DNA of 64,000 nucleotides from CAYSSJ01 sp964433675 (GTDB taxonomy: Bacteria; Cloacimonadota; Cloacimonadia; Cloacimonadales; TCS61). Positions 45,533 through 54,427 of this stretch are shown piece after piece. The DNA lies in NCBI GenBank assembly GCA_964433675.1, contig CAYSSJ010000002.1, positions 62,001-126,000 of the forward strand, in the 5' to 3' direction. Both the position numbers and the translations under genes were made by a program. Under the pieces are notes generated by a model. The model saw only the letters and a list, made by a program, of their open reading frames with translations. It ran no database searches and was not told where the DNA came from. How positions within the stretch are numbered: the stretch's first letter is position 1; every line of letters starts with the position of its first letter.

Positions 45533-48217
45533 TCAAGTTTTCGGATTCATCCGGCGGATGATGGTCTTCTCTATCTCGACCAAGATAAAGACGATAATCC
45601 CTGCAACAAGTGGATAGAGCCAGGTTCTGATTGCAAGGGCGGTAGTGCCGAACAGATTATTCATAAACGGAGTATAGGTAAAGAAGATCTGGAGGAGAAT
45701 GAGCACACCTATCGATATGAACACATATTTATTATCGAAGAAACGTTTGCTGATACTTCTTTCATATAATTTACGGCAGGTGAGGAGATAGAAGAGATGG
45801 CAGGCAACCAGCATATTTACTGCAATGGTTCTTGCAGTGGTGATATCGTGGATCTCTTGCAGGTAATTTCTGGTGAACAATCCAAAGGTAATACCGCCAC
45901 TGAGAAGTGAGACGAAAACTACACGCCAGAAGAAATGCCCTCCCAAGATAGACTTATTCGGATCACGAGGTGGTAGCTGCATCACCTTCTGCTCCATCGG
46001 TTCAACCGAGAGGGCAAGGGCAAGAGTTACCGCCGAGACCATATTCACCCACAGTATCTGAACCGGTGTGATGGGAAGCGTGAGTCCGAAAATGATCGCT
46101 GCGATTATCACCGTAGCTTCTGCTCCGTTAGCCGGCAGTAAGAAGAGGATGGTCTTACGGATGTTATCATAGACGGTTCTCCCCTCTTCTACGGCATTAA
46201 CGATAGAGGCAAAGTTATCGTCAGTAAGGATCATCTCGGCTGCATCTTTGGAGACTTCCGTACCTTTGATTCCCATAGCAATACCGATATTAGCGCGCTT
46301 GAGAGCAGGGGCGTCATTCACACCGTCACCGGTCATGGCACATAATTGGTTATTTGCTTGCAATGCTTTTAGTAATCTAAGCTTGTGCTCAGGAGAAGTA
46401 CGAGCAAATACACTATGATCTTTCACTATTTCGACCAGTTTATCATCATCCATTTTCTCCAGCTCCGAGCCGGAGATAGCTTTAGCATCGTCTGATATGC
46501 CGAGCTCTTCGGCAATCGCCTGAGCAGTGAGCAGATGATCGCCGGTAATCATCACCACTCGTATGCCGGCTTCTTTACATTCTTGGATGGCATCGTAAGC
46601 TTCCTCACGCGGTGGATCTATGATGCCGATCATGCCGAGCATGATAAGATCTTTCTCCACATCCGTAAATTCGATAGAATCTCTGCTGCTATCTAGTTCT
46701 TTGTAGGCAACGGCAATGAGACGTTGACCTTTTTTGGCACTCTGCTCAAACTTATCGTTCCAATAATCAGGATCAATATCTTCAGTATTTTCGGAAGTAA
46801 GTTGCTGCGAACACATCTCCAGAATTTTCTCAGGTGCTCCTTTGACAAACATGAAGCGCTTATCTTCTACTTCATTCAAAGTAGCCATATATTTATGCTC
46901 GGAATCGAAAGGTATAGCATCAATCCGTTTAGATTGGAAATCCCTCATACCAAGCTTATAGCCGAGGGTAATCAAAGCACCTTCGGTCGGAGTGCCCGAT
47001 AGTTTCCACTCACCCTCATCTTCTTTAATCTCCGAATTGTTACACGCCAAAATTGATTGGGTCAGTCTCTTCAAAACCGCATTTTTATCCGGATCCGCTT
47101 CTTTATCATCAGCAGTTACCTTCCCATGCGGACTATAACCCACACCCTCCACAAGATATGTATTTTGCGATGTTATCACAGATTTCGCCGTCATCTCATT
47201 GCGGGTAAGTGTGCCGGTCTTATCCGAGCAGATCACACTGACAGCACCCAAAGTCTCCACCGAGGGCAGTCTTCTGATGATCGCATGTCTCCTTGCCATA
47301 CGTTGCACACCTATAGCAAGGGTAATAGTCATAATAGCCGGTAGCCCTTCTGGTATGGAAGCGACGACTAAACTGATGACGGACATGATAGCTTCCACGA
47401 AAGGATAATCTCTGATAAAATAGGCAAATAGGAAGACAAGAGCACCGACTGATAGGATGAATACGGACAATTTCTTACCGAAACTATGAATCTTTTGCAG
47501 AAGTGGAGTAGTGATCTCTTCTATATCTGTGAGCATTTGGGAAATCTTGCCCAACTCGGTATGCTCGGCGACTGCTACTACTACACCTGTTGCCTCTCCG
47601 CTGGTGACCATAGTACCGGAAAACGCCATGCTGGAACGATCTGCCAAAACGGCATCCTCATCCACCTTCTCTGCACTTTTCTCCACATCAGTCGATTCAC
47701 CGGTGAGGATAGACTCATCCACGCGGAAATTCTTAGCTTTGAGGATACGCAGATCTGCCGGTACTTTATCTCCGGCACGGAGGATTACTATATCCCCGAT
47801 CACCAGATTCTGAGCATCTATATCATCACGATGACCTTCTCTGATGACAAGTGCTTTTAGTGAGAGCATCTTTTTGATACCTTCGATCGCCTTCTCTGCT
47901 TTACCCTCCTGAATAAAGCCTATGAACACATTTATAATAACTACCGCCAAGATGACGAAAGTATCGATCCAATGCCCCATCAATGCGGTGATAACTGCCG
48001 CGGCAATTAACAGAAAGATGAGAATATTATTGAACTGCTCGAGAAACCTCATCAAAGTACTGCGTTGTTTGGATTCGGGTAGTTTGTTTGGACCATATTC
48101 TTCCAAACGCTGCTTTGCTTCCTGAGGACTTAGCCCCCTCTCCGCCGAAGTATCCACTTCCTTGACTGTAGCGTCAGTACCCAAACTATGCCATTTTTTC
48201 TCTGTCCCCTTTTGCAT
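45533..48217 (-). CDS. P-type cation-transporting ATPase (PacL/PMA1-like)
   Basis: About 894 residues from MQKGTEKKWHSLGTD. The N-terminal cation-ATPase domain (LSPQEAKQRLEEYGPNKLPE), actuator ILTGESTDVEKS, M4 motif SIPEGLPAIMT, phosphorylated Asp in CSDKTGTLTRNEM, KGAPEKILEMCS and MTGDGVNDAPALK are intact, with about ten membrane segments. The M6 segment NMVSAVTLALALSVEP differs from SERCA, so Ca2+ is likely but not certain; H+ or Na+ cannot be excluded. The start follows AAGGGAAG; an ATG 11 codons earlier is weaker. Isolated between repeat-rich stretches. Confidence 0.9.
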   Translation of the reverse strand: MQKGTEKKWHSLGTDATVKEVDTSAERGLSPQEAKQRLEEYGPNKLPESKQRSTLMRFLEQFNNILIFLLIAAAVITALMGHWIDTFVILAVVIINVFIGFIQEGKAEKAIEGIKKMLSLKALVIREGHRDDIDAQNLVIGDIVILRAGDKVPADLRILKAKNFRVDESILTGESTDVEKSAEKVDEDAVLADRSSMAFSGTMVTSGEATGVVVAVAEHTELGKISQMLTDIEEITTPLLQKIHSFGKKLSVFILSVGALVFLFAYFIRDYPFVEAIMSVISLVVASIPEGLPAIMTITLAIGVQRMARRHAIIRRLPSVETLGAVSVICSDKTGTLTRNEMTAKSVITSQNTYLVEGVGYSPHGKVTADDKEADPDKNAVLKRLTQSILACNNSEIKEDEGEWKLSGTPTEGALITLGYKLGMRDFQSKRIDAIPFDSEHKYMATLNEVEDKRFMFVKGAPEKILEMCSQQLTSENTEDIDPDYWNDKFEQSAKKGQRLIAVAYKELDSSRDSIEFTDVEKDLIMLGMIGIIDPPREEAYDAIQECKEAGIRVVMITGDHLLTAQAIAEELGISDDAKAISGSELEKMDDDKLVEIVKDHSVFARTSPEHKLRLLKALQANNQLCAMTGDGVNDAPALKRANIGIAMGIKGTEVSKDAAEMILTDDNFASIVNAVEEGRTVYDNIRKTILFLLPANGAEATVIIAAIIFGLTLPITPVQILWVNMVSAVTLALALSVEPMEQKVMQLPPRDPNKSILGGHFFWRVVFVSLLSGGITFGLFTRNYLQEIHDITTARTIAVNMLVACHLFYLLTCRKLYERSISKRFFDNKYVFISIGVLILLQIFFTYTPFMNNLFGTTALAIRTWLYPLVAGIIVFILVEIEKTIIRRMNPKT

Positions 48218-48718
48218 TATACTTCCCTTTGATTCTTTTTTTGAAAACATCTTATTTTATTAACTATTGATGTCAATGAAGAATTGGTTTTTGTGAGAAA
48301 GGAGAAGGCATTTGTGAGTGATGAATTGTGAGTAGTGAGTTTTCAGAGTAGAGGGAAGCTGGGCGGTTAGGTGGATAGGAGGATTGGTATGGGGAGACAA
48401 TAGTAAGTAACTAAATTCCAAGCACCAAATACCCCCAGTGAAATATTTCATACGAAATTTCACCACAGTGGAACAGACAGGTCCCACATGGCAGACCGGG
48501 CAGGCAACTCAACGATTCAACCAATTAACAATTTAACTAATCAACAAATCAACATTTCTCCACTCCGAGGACGTGATAAGTAATACGGAGCTAAGATAAC
48601 ATCTTTTTTTATCATTGCTTTTTCGACTACATTTAGAATGACAAGACATGTTTTTTTAAATGTGTTTTTTTATGTTTTTAAATTTGTTCGGCAAGATCGT
48701 TGTAAATCAGATACAATA
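48218..48718. other. Non-coding stretch between the ATPase gene and the CRISPR array
   Basis: No credible gene. It contains a diverged second version of the intergenic repeat seen near 45205-45288: CCAGTGAAATATTTCATACG, then GACCGGGCAGGCAACTCAAC and a run of AACAATTTAACTAATCAACA ending CAACATTTCTCC. An inverted repeat GTGAAAT/ATTTCAC lies inside. The final ~120 bases before the array are AT-rich. Confidence 0.65.
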
Positions 48719-51347
48719 GTTTTAATCCTTGTTTTGCTGGATCATCTGAATCAAAGAAGAGGCTATGAAGAAGCTCGAAGTACCGGAGACGGAGTTTCAA
48801 TCCTTGTTTTGCTGGATCATCTGAATCAAAGCACAGTGACTATGGGCTCGGCTCATACACCTGGTATGTTTCAATCCTTGTTTTGCTGAATCATCTGAAT
48901 CAAAGAATATCGGAGCGCTTGCGTCAAATTATAAGTGGTGTGGTTTCAATCCTTGTTTTGCTGGATCATCTGAATCAAAGACTGAAGCTCCGCTCTGATA
49001 TTAGTTTCGTAGATAGTTTCAATCCTTGTTTTGCTGGATCATCTGAATCAAAGATTAAGAAACAGATATGGGGTGGGGTATAATGAGCAGTTTCAATCCT
49101 TGTTTTGCTGGATCATCTGAATCAAAGTCTTATTTGGATCACTTTGATCTAATCCCGATACGCGTTTCAATCCTTGTTTTGCTGGATCATCTGAATCAAA
49201 GAGTTCACCTTCCCATACAACTCGGTGAAGTTGTCGTGTTTCAATCCTTGTTTTGCTGGATCATCTGAATCAAAGTCTATCTCGGCGGGATTGATAAATG
49301 TTCTACAGAAAAGTTTCAATCCTTGTTTTGCTGGATCATCTGAATCAAAGATCTACAATGCCAGCGGGACTGTTACGTTTGTAATTAGTTTCAATCCTTG
49401 TTTTGCTGGATCATCTGAATCAAAGAATGTACGCTTTATCGTTAGATAACATGACATGGTCGTTTCAATCCTTGTTTTGCTGGATCATCTGAATCAAAGA
49501 TTGGGATATATCCGTACAAGGGCGGTATGCGGAATGTTTCAATCCTTGTTTTGCTGGATCATCTGAATCAAAGACATCAGCAGCTATTCAAGTCGCTATC
49601 ATATAACAACAGTTTCAATCCTTGTTTTGCTGGATCATCTGAATCAAAGACAAGAGAAGATAATTCGAGATTTAGAGCTTCATGAGTTTCAATCCTTGTT
49701 TTGCTGGATCATCTGAATCAAAGGGGGGAAACAAGAACATACGACTCGAATATCGGAGGTTTCAATCCTTGTTTTGCTGGATCATCTGAATCAAAGCTCC
49801 ATATTTCTGATTTAGCTCTGCGATAATTGTAAGTTTCAATCCTTGTTTTGCTGGATCATCTGAATCAAAGATGTCTATGAAGGCAATATCCGATAGTCTG
49901 CAATCTGTTTCAATCCTTGTTTTGCTGGATCATCTGAATCAAAGCGCTAATCTGCGTAATTCTATCTCGGTCTCAATTTGTTTCAATCCTTGTTTTGCTG
50001 GATCATCTGAATCAAAGTCCGCTTTCTGAGACCAATCACTGTCTTTCAAGAAGGTTTCAATCCTTGTTTTGCTGGATCATCTGAATCAAAGAGGTAGGCT
50101 TCTTCGCCGTATTTGTCCTTGTATTGCTGTTTCAATCCTTGTTTTGCTGGATCATCTGAATCAAAGTCCGACCAGCGGTGGTGTCACATTCGACGGCATC
50201 CCGGGTTTCAATCCTTGTTTTGCTGGATCATCTGAATCAAAGTTAAAATCTGAGCGTGACCGACTCAAGGTCGGTAAAGTTTCAATCCTTGTTTTGCTGG
50301 ATCATCTGAATCAAAGGAGATTGACGACGAGCGAGCATTTAGACGACTCTGTGTTTCAATCCTTGTTTTGCTGGATCATCTGAATCAAAGGGGAAAAATA
50401 GCAGAATAAGTTTGACCGGAGTCACGGTTTCAATCCTTGTTTTGCTGGATCATCTGAATCAAAGAAAAGGTCGAATATTTCGACCGTGACGGGAATGAAT
50501 GTTTCAATCCTTGTTTTGCTGGATCATCTGAATCAAAGAACTAATTACACTTTTTTATGACACTTTTTGACCAGTTTCAATCCTTGTTTTGCTGGATCAT
50601 CTGAATCAAAGGCGAATAACCGGAGACCATGCCAGTATAGTTTTTACGTTTCAATCCTTGTTTTGCTGGATCATCTGAATCAAAGAGATCCGTGCAGCAC
50701 TGCAGAACGAGGATGGTACGATGTTTCAATCCTTGTTTTGCTGGATCATCTGAATCAAAGCTTACTTGTTACGAAAAAACCTCTTCCCTGGATATGAGTT
50801 TCAATCCTTGTTTTGCTGGATCATCTGAATCAAAGCCTCTACCTCTTTTCTCTCATATAGTGCTCCATACGGAGTTTCAATCCTTGTTTTGCTGGATCAT
50901 CTGAATCAAAGTGGACGAGTATCATGATGGCTGTGTAGATGCGATCGCGTTTCAATCCTTGTTTTGCTGGATCATCTGAATCAAAGTTTCGTAAGTTGTT
51001 TTTTTTCTATGGCTTATAAGATGTTTCAATCCTTGTTTTGCTGGATCATCTGAATCAAAGGATCTCTTCATCCGCGTAGAGGGTTTCGGTAGTGTAGTTT
51101 CAATCCTTGTTTTGCTGGATCATCTGAATCAAAGTGTTCAAAGGCGACCGCGCTTCGGGAACACCAGCCCGTTTCAATCCTTGTTTTGCTGGATCATCTG
51201 AATCAAAGNNNNNNNNNNNNNNNNNNNNNNNNNNNNNNNNNNNNNNNNNNNNNNNNNNNNNNNNNNNNNNNNNNNNNNNNNNNNNNNNNNNNNNNNNNNN
51301 NNNNNNNNCGTTTCAATCCTTGTTTTGCTGGATCATCTGAATCAAAG
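48719..51347 (-). CRISPR. Type I-B CRISPR array, 35 visible repeats
   Basis: Repeats are 38 bp (plus strand GTTTCAATCCTTGTTTTGCT, then GGATCATCTGAATCAAAG). Spacers are 35-38 bp. Thirty-four repeats with 33 spacers lie before a 100-N gap, and one repeat after it. On the minus strand the repeat ends in ATTGAAAC, the usual 8-nt crRNA handle of type I-B, so transcription is right to left with the leader beside cas4. The leftmost repeat (48719) carries one change in the handle (ATTAAAAC), as expected at the old end; the repeat at 48868 has one G-to-A change. The true spacer count is unknown because of the gap. Confidence 0.98.
51209..51308. other. Assembly gap in the CRISPR array
   Basis: Exactly 100 N between two repeats, a scaffold gap of arbitrary length. 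The array may contain many more newest spacers here, as it lies next to the leader-proximal repeat. Confidence 0.95.
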
Positions 51348-51529
51348 GCGTTTGATTATGTATCTTTATACATATTAAGAATATCACAGTTCTGTTCAGC
51401 AGGTCGTTTTAGGGATGATACTTTAAAATATGACAAAGAACAGCCTTATTGCATCACATCAGACTTTTCTAATCACTTCTATAATAGTATAAAGATCTAA
51501 ACTGACGATAAAATGTCAATATTTTTCGT
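51348..51529 (-). promoter_or_regulatory. CRISPR leader
   Basis: 182 AT-rich bases between the leader-proximal repeat and the cas4 stop. On the minus strand it contains TTGACA (51519-51514) and TATACT (51491-51486), but 22 bases apart, so the exact promoter is unclear. Position and array polarity support a leader. Confidence 0.7.
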
Positions 51530-52123
51530 TCAGACCACACATAAATTTCGGTATGTACAATCCAAGCACCTATTTTTACTTTTAGTCATCTGAGGATAAA
51601 AGTTCACATTCAGAATATCAAAGATATCCTCCACTATTTTTATCGCTTTTGATTTCATATTTTCTGTTATCGGCAATTCTTCCAAATGATTTTTTGATCT
51701 GACATAGACAAGGAACCCTTTTTCGACTTTGGTCTGGAAATTTTCCTGGATCAAGAGCGCATAAAGCGTTTGCTGCATCTTGTGCGTTTGATAGACTTTG
51801 TTTTCCCAGAAAGCATATTTATAATCCAGTGGAGCAGCGAAATTATCTGCTAAGAAAACTACTTCATCAATACGGCCGACGATCTTATACTTATCAGAAG
51901 AGAGATAGACATCGATTATTTTGTCTATACAACCGATTTTTTTGCGTAGGTATTCTTTATTTCTAACCATTTTGAGAGCATGTATATCTCTTCCTATGTT
52001 AACCAACGTCCGTTTATGTTCATGTTGTTCTATCTTAAGCACGTGCATATAATATAGAAATCTGGGGCAGAAGAGGTATTCTATCACATCAGAAGGGGTA
52101 ACAAATATCTTAGTATTGTTCAT
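51530..52123 (-). CDS. cas4: Cas4, iron-sulfur nuclease of spacer acquisition
   Basis: Trims prespacers and checks the PAM with Cas1-Cas2. 197 residues. The [4Fe-4S] cysteines are Cys19 (EYLFCPRF) and Cys186, Cys189, Cys195 (RCLDCTYRNLC). RecB-nuclease residues are His48, Asp86 (GRIDEV), Asp100 and Lys102 (PLDYKYA). The ATG overlaps the cas2 stop (ATGA). Last gene of the operon, beside the leader; cas4 after cas2 rather than before cas1 is a less common order in I-B. Confidence 0.95.
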   Translation of the reverse strand: MNNTKIFVTPSDVIEYLFCPRFLYYMHVLKIEQHEHKRTLVNIGRDIHALKMVRNKEYLRKKIGCIDKIIDVYLSSDKYKIVGRIDEVVFLADNFAAPLDYKYAFWENKVYQTHKMQQTLYALLIQENFQTKVEKGFLVYVRSKNHLEELPITENMKSKAIKIVEDIFDILNVNFYPQMTKSKNRCLDCTYRNLCVV

Positions 52124-52410
52124 AATAGCAGAGCTTTCACCTCATCTGCAATCAGCTTTTTATCAAAAGCTTGACCGAGCAGTTTACATTTCCCAAAATC
52201 CACATCGCACATCGGAAAGATATAAATAGAGTCTTCTTCCTCGTCCATCAGCTCCAGAAGTGCGGCGGTAAGTTCTTTTCTTTGAGCATTATTGAGTTCG
52301 CCCAAAAATACGGAATACTGTACTCGGTAAATTCCTGACTCTTCACAAAATTTGGATACTTTGGAACGAGTTCGATCTTTTTTGATATCATACAAAACCC
52401 AAGTAAGCAT
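52120..52410 (-). CDS. cas2: Cas2
   Basis: Structural partner of Cas1 in spacer integration. 96 residues. The ferredoxin-fold signature WVLYDIKKDRTRSKVSKFCE with the conserved Asp8 and RVQYSVFLGEL is present. It starts six bases after cas1 and its stop overlaps cas4. Confidence 0.96.
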   Translation of the reverse strand: MLTWVLYDIKKDRTRSKVSKFCEESGIYRVQYSVFLGELNNAQRKELTAALLELMDEEEDSIYIFPMCDVDFGKCKLLGQAFDKKLIADEVKALLL

Positions 52411-52416
52411 AATCCC

Positions 52417-53394
52417 TCAATATGTTTTTCTTTTACCGATCAGAAAGTTTGCAAAAGCGTGAGCATCAAATTGTATCTGATCGATCGTTGAGATATTTCG
52501 ACTTCTATATCTAATCCTTTTGTCGAAATATTCCATCAGATTTGTAACAAAGATTTTTTTTCCGTTTTCATTTAAAATGCAGCCATTTTTGATTTCATCG
52601 CAGAATTCATCTTTTATTTTTCTTCTGGAAAATAGATAAAAAACCGGTTCGTCGGCTAAGATTCTATAGGGTTCGATGAAATCGTACACGAGTGATTTTT
52701 TGTTATAATTATCTGTATGAAGAAGACCTATGTAAGGGTCTAAACCAGCGATAATGAGCGCTTTTTCCACTTTGCTATAAAGAATGCCATAGCCATAATT
52801 CAAAAAAGCGTTGAAAGGATCTTTGGCAGGGCGAGAGGATCTACCCGAAAATGTATATTTATTGGGAACGAGATGAGAGATAATTCGGAAATATATACGA
52901 GAAATATTACCTTCAATTCCTAATATTTTGAGAGCCAATTCTGATAATTTTCCGTTCATATTGTTCATTATTTCCCTCAGCCGCACTATTTCGTTCAACT
53001 CTTTATCAAAATTCACATTCGGTCTTTTTTTAATGATTTCTTTTAAGAAACTGAGCTGATTATCTGTCTTGCGATTGAGCCAATGTTTTACGAATATCAG
53101 CCCTTCATCCAATTGGTAGATTTCCAATAAACGACGTCTGATAAAAGTTGTACTACCTAATTTGGGTAGCCAAAGACGCCCATAAGGATCGCCATATTTA
53201 TCCAAAAAAACTATATCTATATTGTATTCTAAGGCAAGTTGGATAGAATCGGTTGTTATTTGAGCAGCATTGGAGATTACAATTCCAGAGATTCGTTTTG
53301 GTGAGATTCGTTTCGTCTCTCCATCGATTCTTACTTCGAACATCTCACCTTTTTTGTGAAGATAAGTGCCATAGGTGTTTAAGATTAACTGCAT
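52417..53394 (-). CDS. cas1: Cas1 integrase
   Basis: Integrates new spacers at the leader end. 325 residues. Metal-binding residues are Glu161 (LGIEGNISRIYF), His226 (GLLHTDNYNKKS) and Asp238 or Glu241 (VYDFIEPYR), all intact; the N-terminal beta domain has GIVISNAAQITTDSI. The ribosome site GAGG lies about ten bases before the ATG and immediately abuts a transposase-associated repeat, so the insertion ends just outside the cas1 leader. Confidence 0.97.
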   Translation of the reverse strand: MQLILNTYGTYLHKKGEMFEVRIDGETKRISPKRISGIVISNAAQITTDSIQLALEYNIDIVFLDKYGDPYGRLWLPKLGSTTFIRRRLLEIYQLDEGLIFVKHWLNRKTDNQLSFLKEIIKKRPNVNFDKELNEIVRLREIMNNMNGKLSELALKILGIEGNISRIYFRIISHLVPNKYTFSGRSSRPAKDPFNAFLNYGYGILYSKVEKALIIAGLDPYIGLLHTDNYNKKSLVYDFIEPYRILADEPVFYLFSRRKIKDEFCDEIKNGCILNENGKKIFVTNLMEYFDKRIRYRSRNISTIDQIQFDAHAFANFLIGKRKTY

Positions 53395-53400
53395 GATACT

Positions 53401-53616
53401 ACCTCTTTGATATAGGTTGAAACCTATCGTTGAAACGTAAAAGTCCTTCGGACTGAAAAGTCTGAANNNNNNNNNNNNNNNNNNNNNNNNNNNNNNNNNN
53501 NNNNNNNNNNNNNNNNNNNNNNNNNNNNNNNNNNNNNNNNNNNNNNNNNNNNNNNNNNNNNNNNNNAGTCTGAAAGACTTTCTTCGTCTTAGCGGTGTGT
53601 TTTAACACTTCGCTGT
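53401..53616. repeat. Transposase-associated hairpin repeats, copy A (interrupted by the gap)
   Basis: Starts with a variant of the unit (TATAGGTTGAAACCTATCG, AAAGTCCTTCGGACTG), enters a 100-N gap at 53467, and resumes with AGTCTGAAAGACTTTCTTCG and GGTGTGTTTTAACACTTCGC. The two sides overlap in unit content, so the gap probably hides at least one further copy. It covers the last codons of the transposase and ends about ten bases from the cas1 ribosome site. Confidence 0.85.
53467..53566. other. Assembly gap inside the transposase-associated repeats
   Basis: Exactly 100 N, placed within repeat copy A; collapse of near-identical units is the likely cause. Confidence 0.95.
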
Positions 53617-54062
53617 ATGTTTTGACATTTCTTCGCTCGATTATCATTTGCTATTTCCTCAAATTCATTAATAATTGTATTATCTTTGTGATGTTCTATC
53701 TGGTTATTGATATATCTTTTAGTAAATGATAGTTGGTTTTTAGAAACTGTAAATAAACCATAACCCTCCTGCCAATACAAATTGTTTTCTCCCATCAATT
53801 CATTATTTACAAAATATGATGAAGATCCTTTGATTAATTTGACTGCTTTTGAAACAGCCATTTTAGGTGGAATATAAAGAAGCATATGAACATGATTTTC
53901 CGTACCCCCAATAGCATGCAGATATAGATGATGGGCTTTGCATTTATTACTTATGAAATGATAGATTTGTTTGCGTAAATCCGTATCTAAAAGATAAGGT
54001 TCATTATATTGTGTGTGAAAAACTATGTGGTAATAGATTGATTTAAATGATTTACCTGTCAT
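53589..54062 (-). CDS. tnpA: IS200/RAYT-like Y1 transposase
   Basis: 157 residues of the Y1 HUH family. The HUH histidines are His57 and His59 in GGTENHVHMLLYIPP and the nucleophile is probably Tyr117 in FTKRYINNQIEHH. N-terminal YYHIVFHTQY is typical. There is no TnpB. Hairpin-rich repeats flank both sides, and the last ~11 codons (around QRSVKTHR and the stop) lie within a repeat unit. This resembles REP-associated transposases that mobilise palindromic repeats, but classical RAYT group membership is unproven. Inserted between cas3 and cas1. Confidence 0.9.
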   Translation of the reverse strand: MTGKSFKSIYYHIVFHTQYNEPYLLDTDLRKQIYHFISNKCKAHHLYLHAIGGTENHVHMLLYIPPKMAVSKAVKLIKGSSSYFVNNELMGENNLYWQEGYGLFTVSKNQLSFTKRYINNQIEHHKDNTIINEFEEIANDNRAKKCQNIQRSVKTHR

Positions 54063-54084
54063 GTTTTTTTCCTTTTCTCTTTTC

Positions 54085-54190
54085 CCCTCCGATAGGTTGA
54101 AACCTATCGTTGAAACGTAAAAGTCCTTCGGACTGATGAGTCTGGAAGGCTTTGTCCGTCTTAGCGGTGTGTTTTAACGCTTCGCTATAT
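54085..54190. repeat. Transposase-associated hairpin repeat, copy B
   Basis: Contains, in order, CGATAGGTTGAAACCTATCG (9-bp stem, 2-base loop), AGTCCTTCGGACT (5-bp stem), a diverged third hairpin, and GTCTTAGCGGTGTGTTTTAA with CGCTTCGC at the end. Exactly 120 bases separate equivalent positions of copies B and C. Confidence 0.88.
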
Positions 54191-54204
54191 TCGTTAGTCT
54201 TTTC

Positions 54205-54308
54205 CCCTCCGATAGGTTGAAACCTATCGTTTAAACACATAAGTCCTTCGGACTGAAAAGTCTGAAAGACTTTCTTCGTCTTAGCGGTGTGATTTAACGC
54301 TTCGCTGA
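54205..54308. repeat. Transposase-associated hairpin repeat, copy C
   Basis: Same unit as copy B with the third hairpin intact (AAGTCTGAAAGACTT). Ends near GATTTAACGCTTCGCTG, beyond which unique sequence leads to the cas3 stop. Confidence 0.88.
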
Positions 54309-54427
54309 GGGATACAATCGCTTTATTTACTAATATAAAGTTGCACATTAAATGTGTCAAGGCCAAATGGCATCCTTTGACTGCTTGTAAATTTCTGTCA
54401 ATGATACACAATTTCGATTTTGAGGTT

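Noticed and set aside
48260..48487. 75-aa frame upstream of the ATPase gene
   Set aside because: It falls in repeat-like AT-rich DNA with no ribosome site and no recognisable domain.
48638..51500. Several open frames with a repeated FNPCFAGSSESK peptide
   Set aside because: They are translations of the CRISPR repeat; the spacers break the frame and no ribosome sites are present.
51486..51519. TTGACA and TATACT as one leader promoter
   Set aside because: The spacing is 22 bases, too long for a normal sigma-70 promoter; kept only as a loose hint within the leader.
53399..53647. Frame spanning the second N gap
   Set aside because: It contains the assembly gap and repeat DNA, and overlaps the transposase end.
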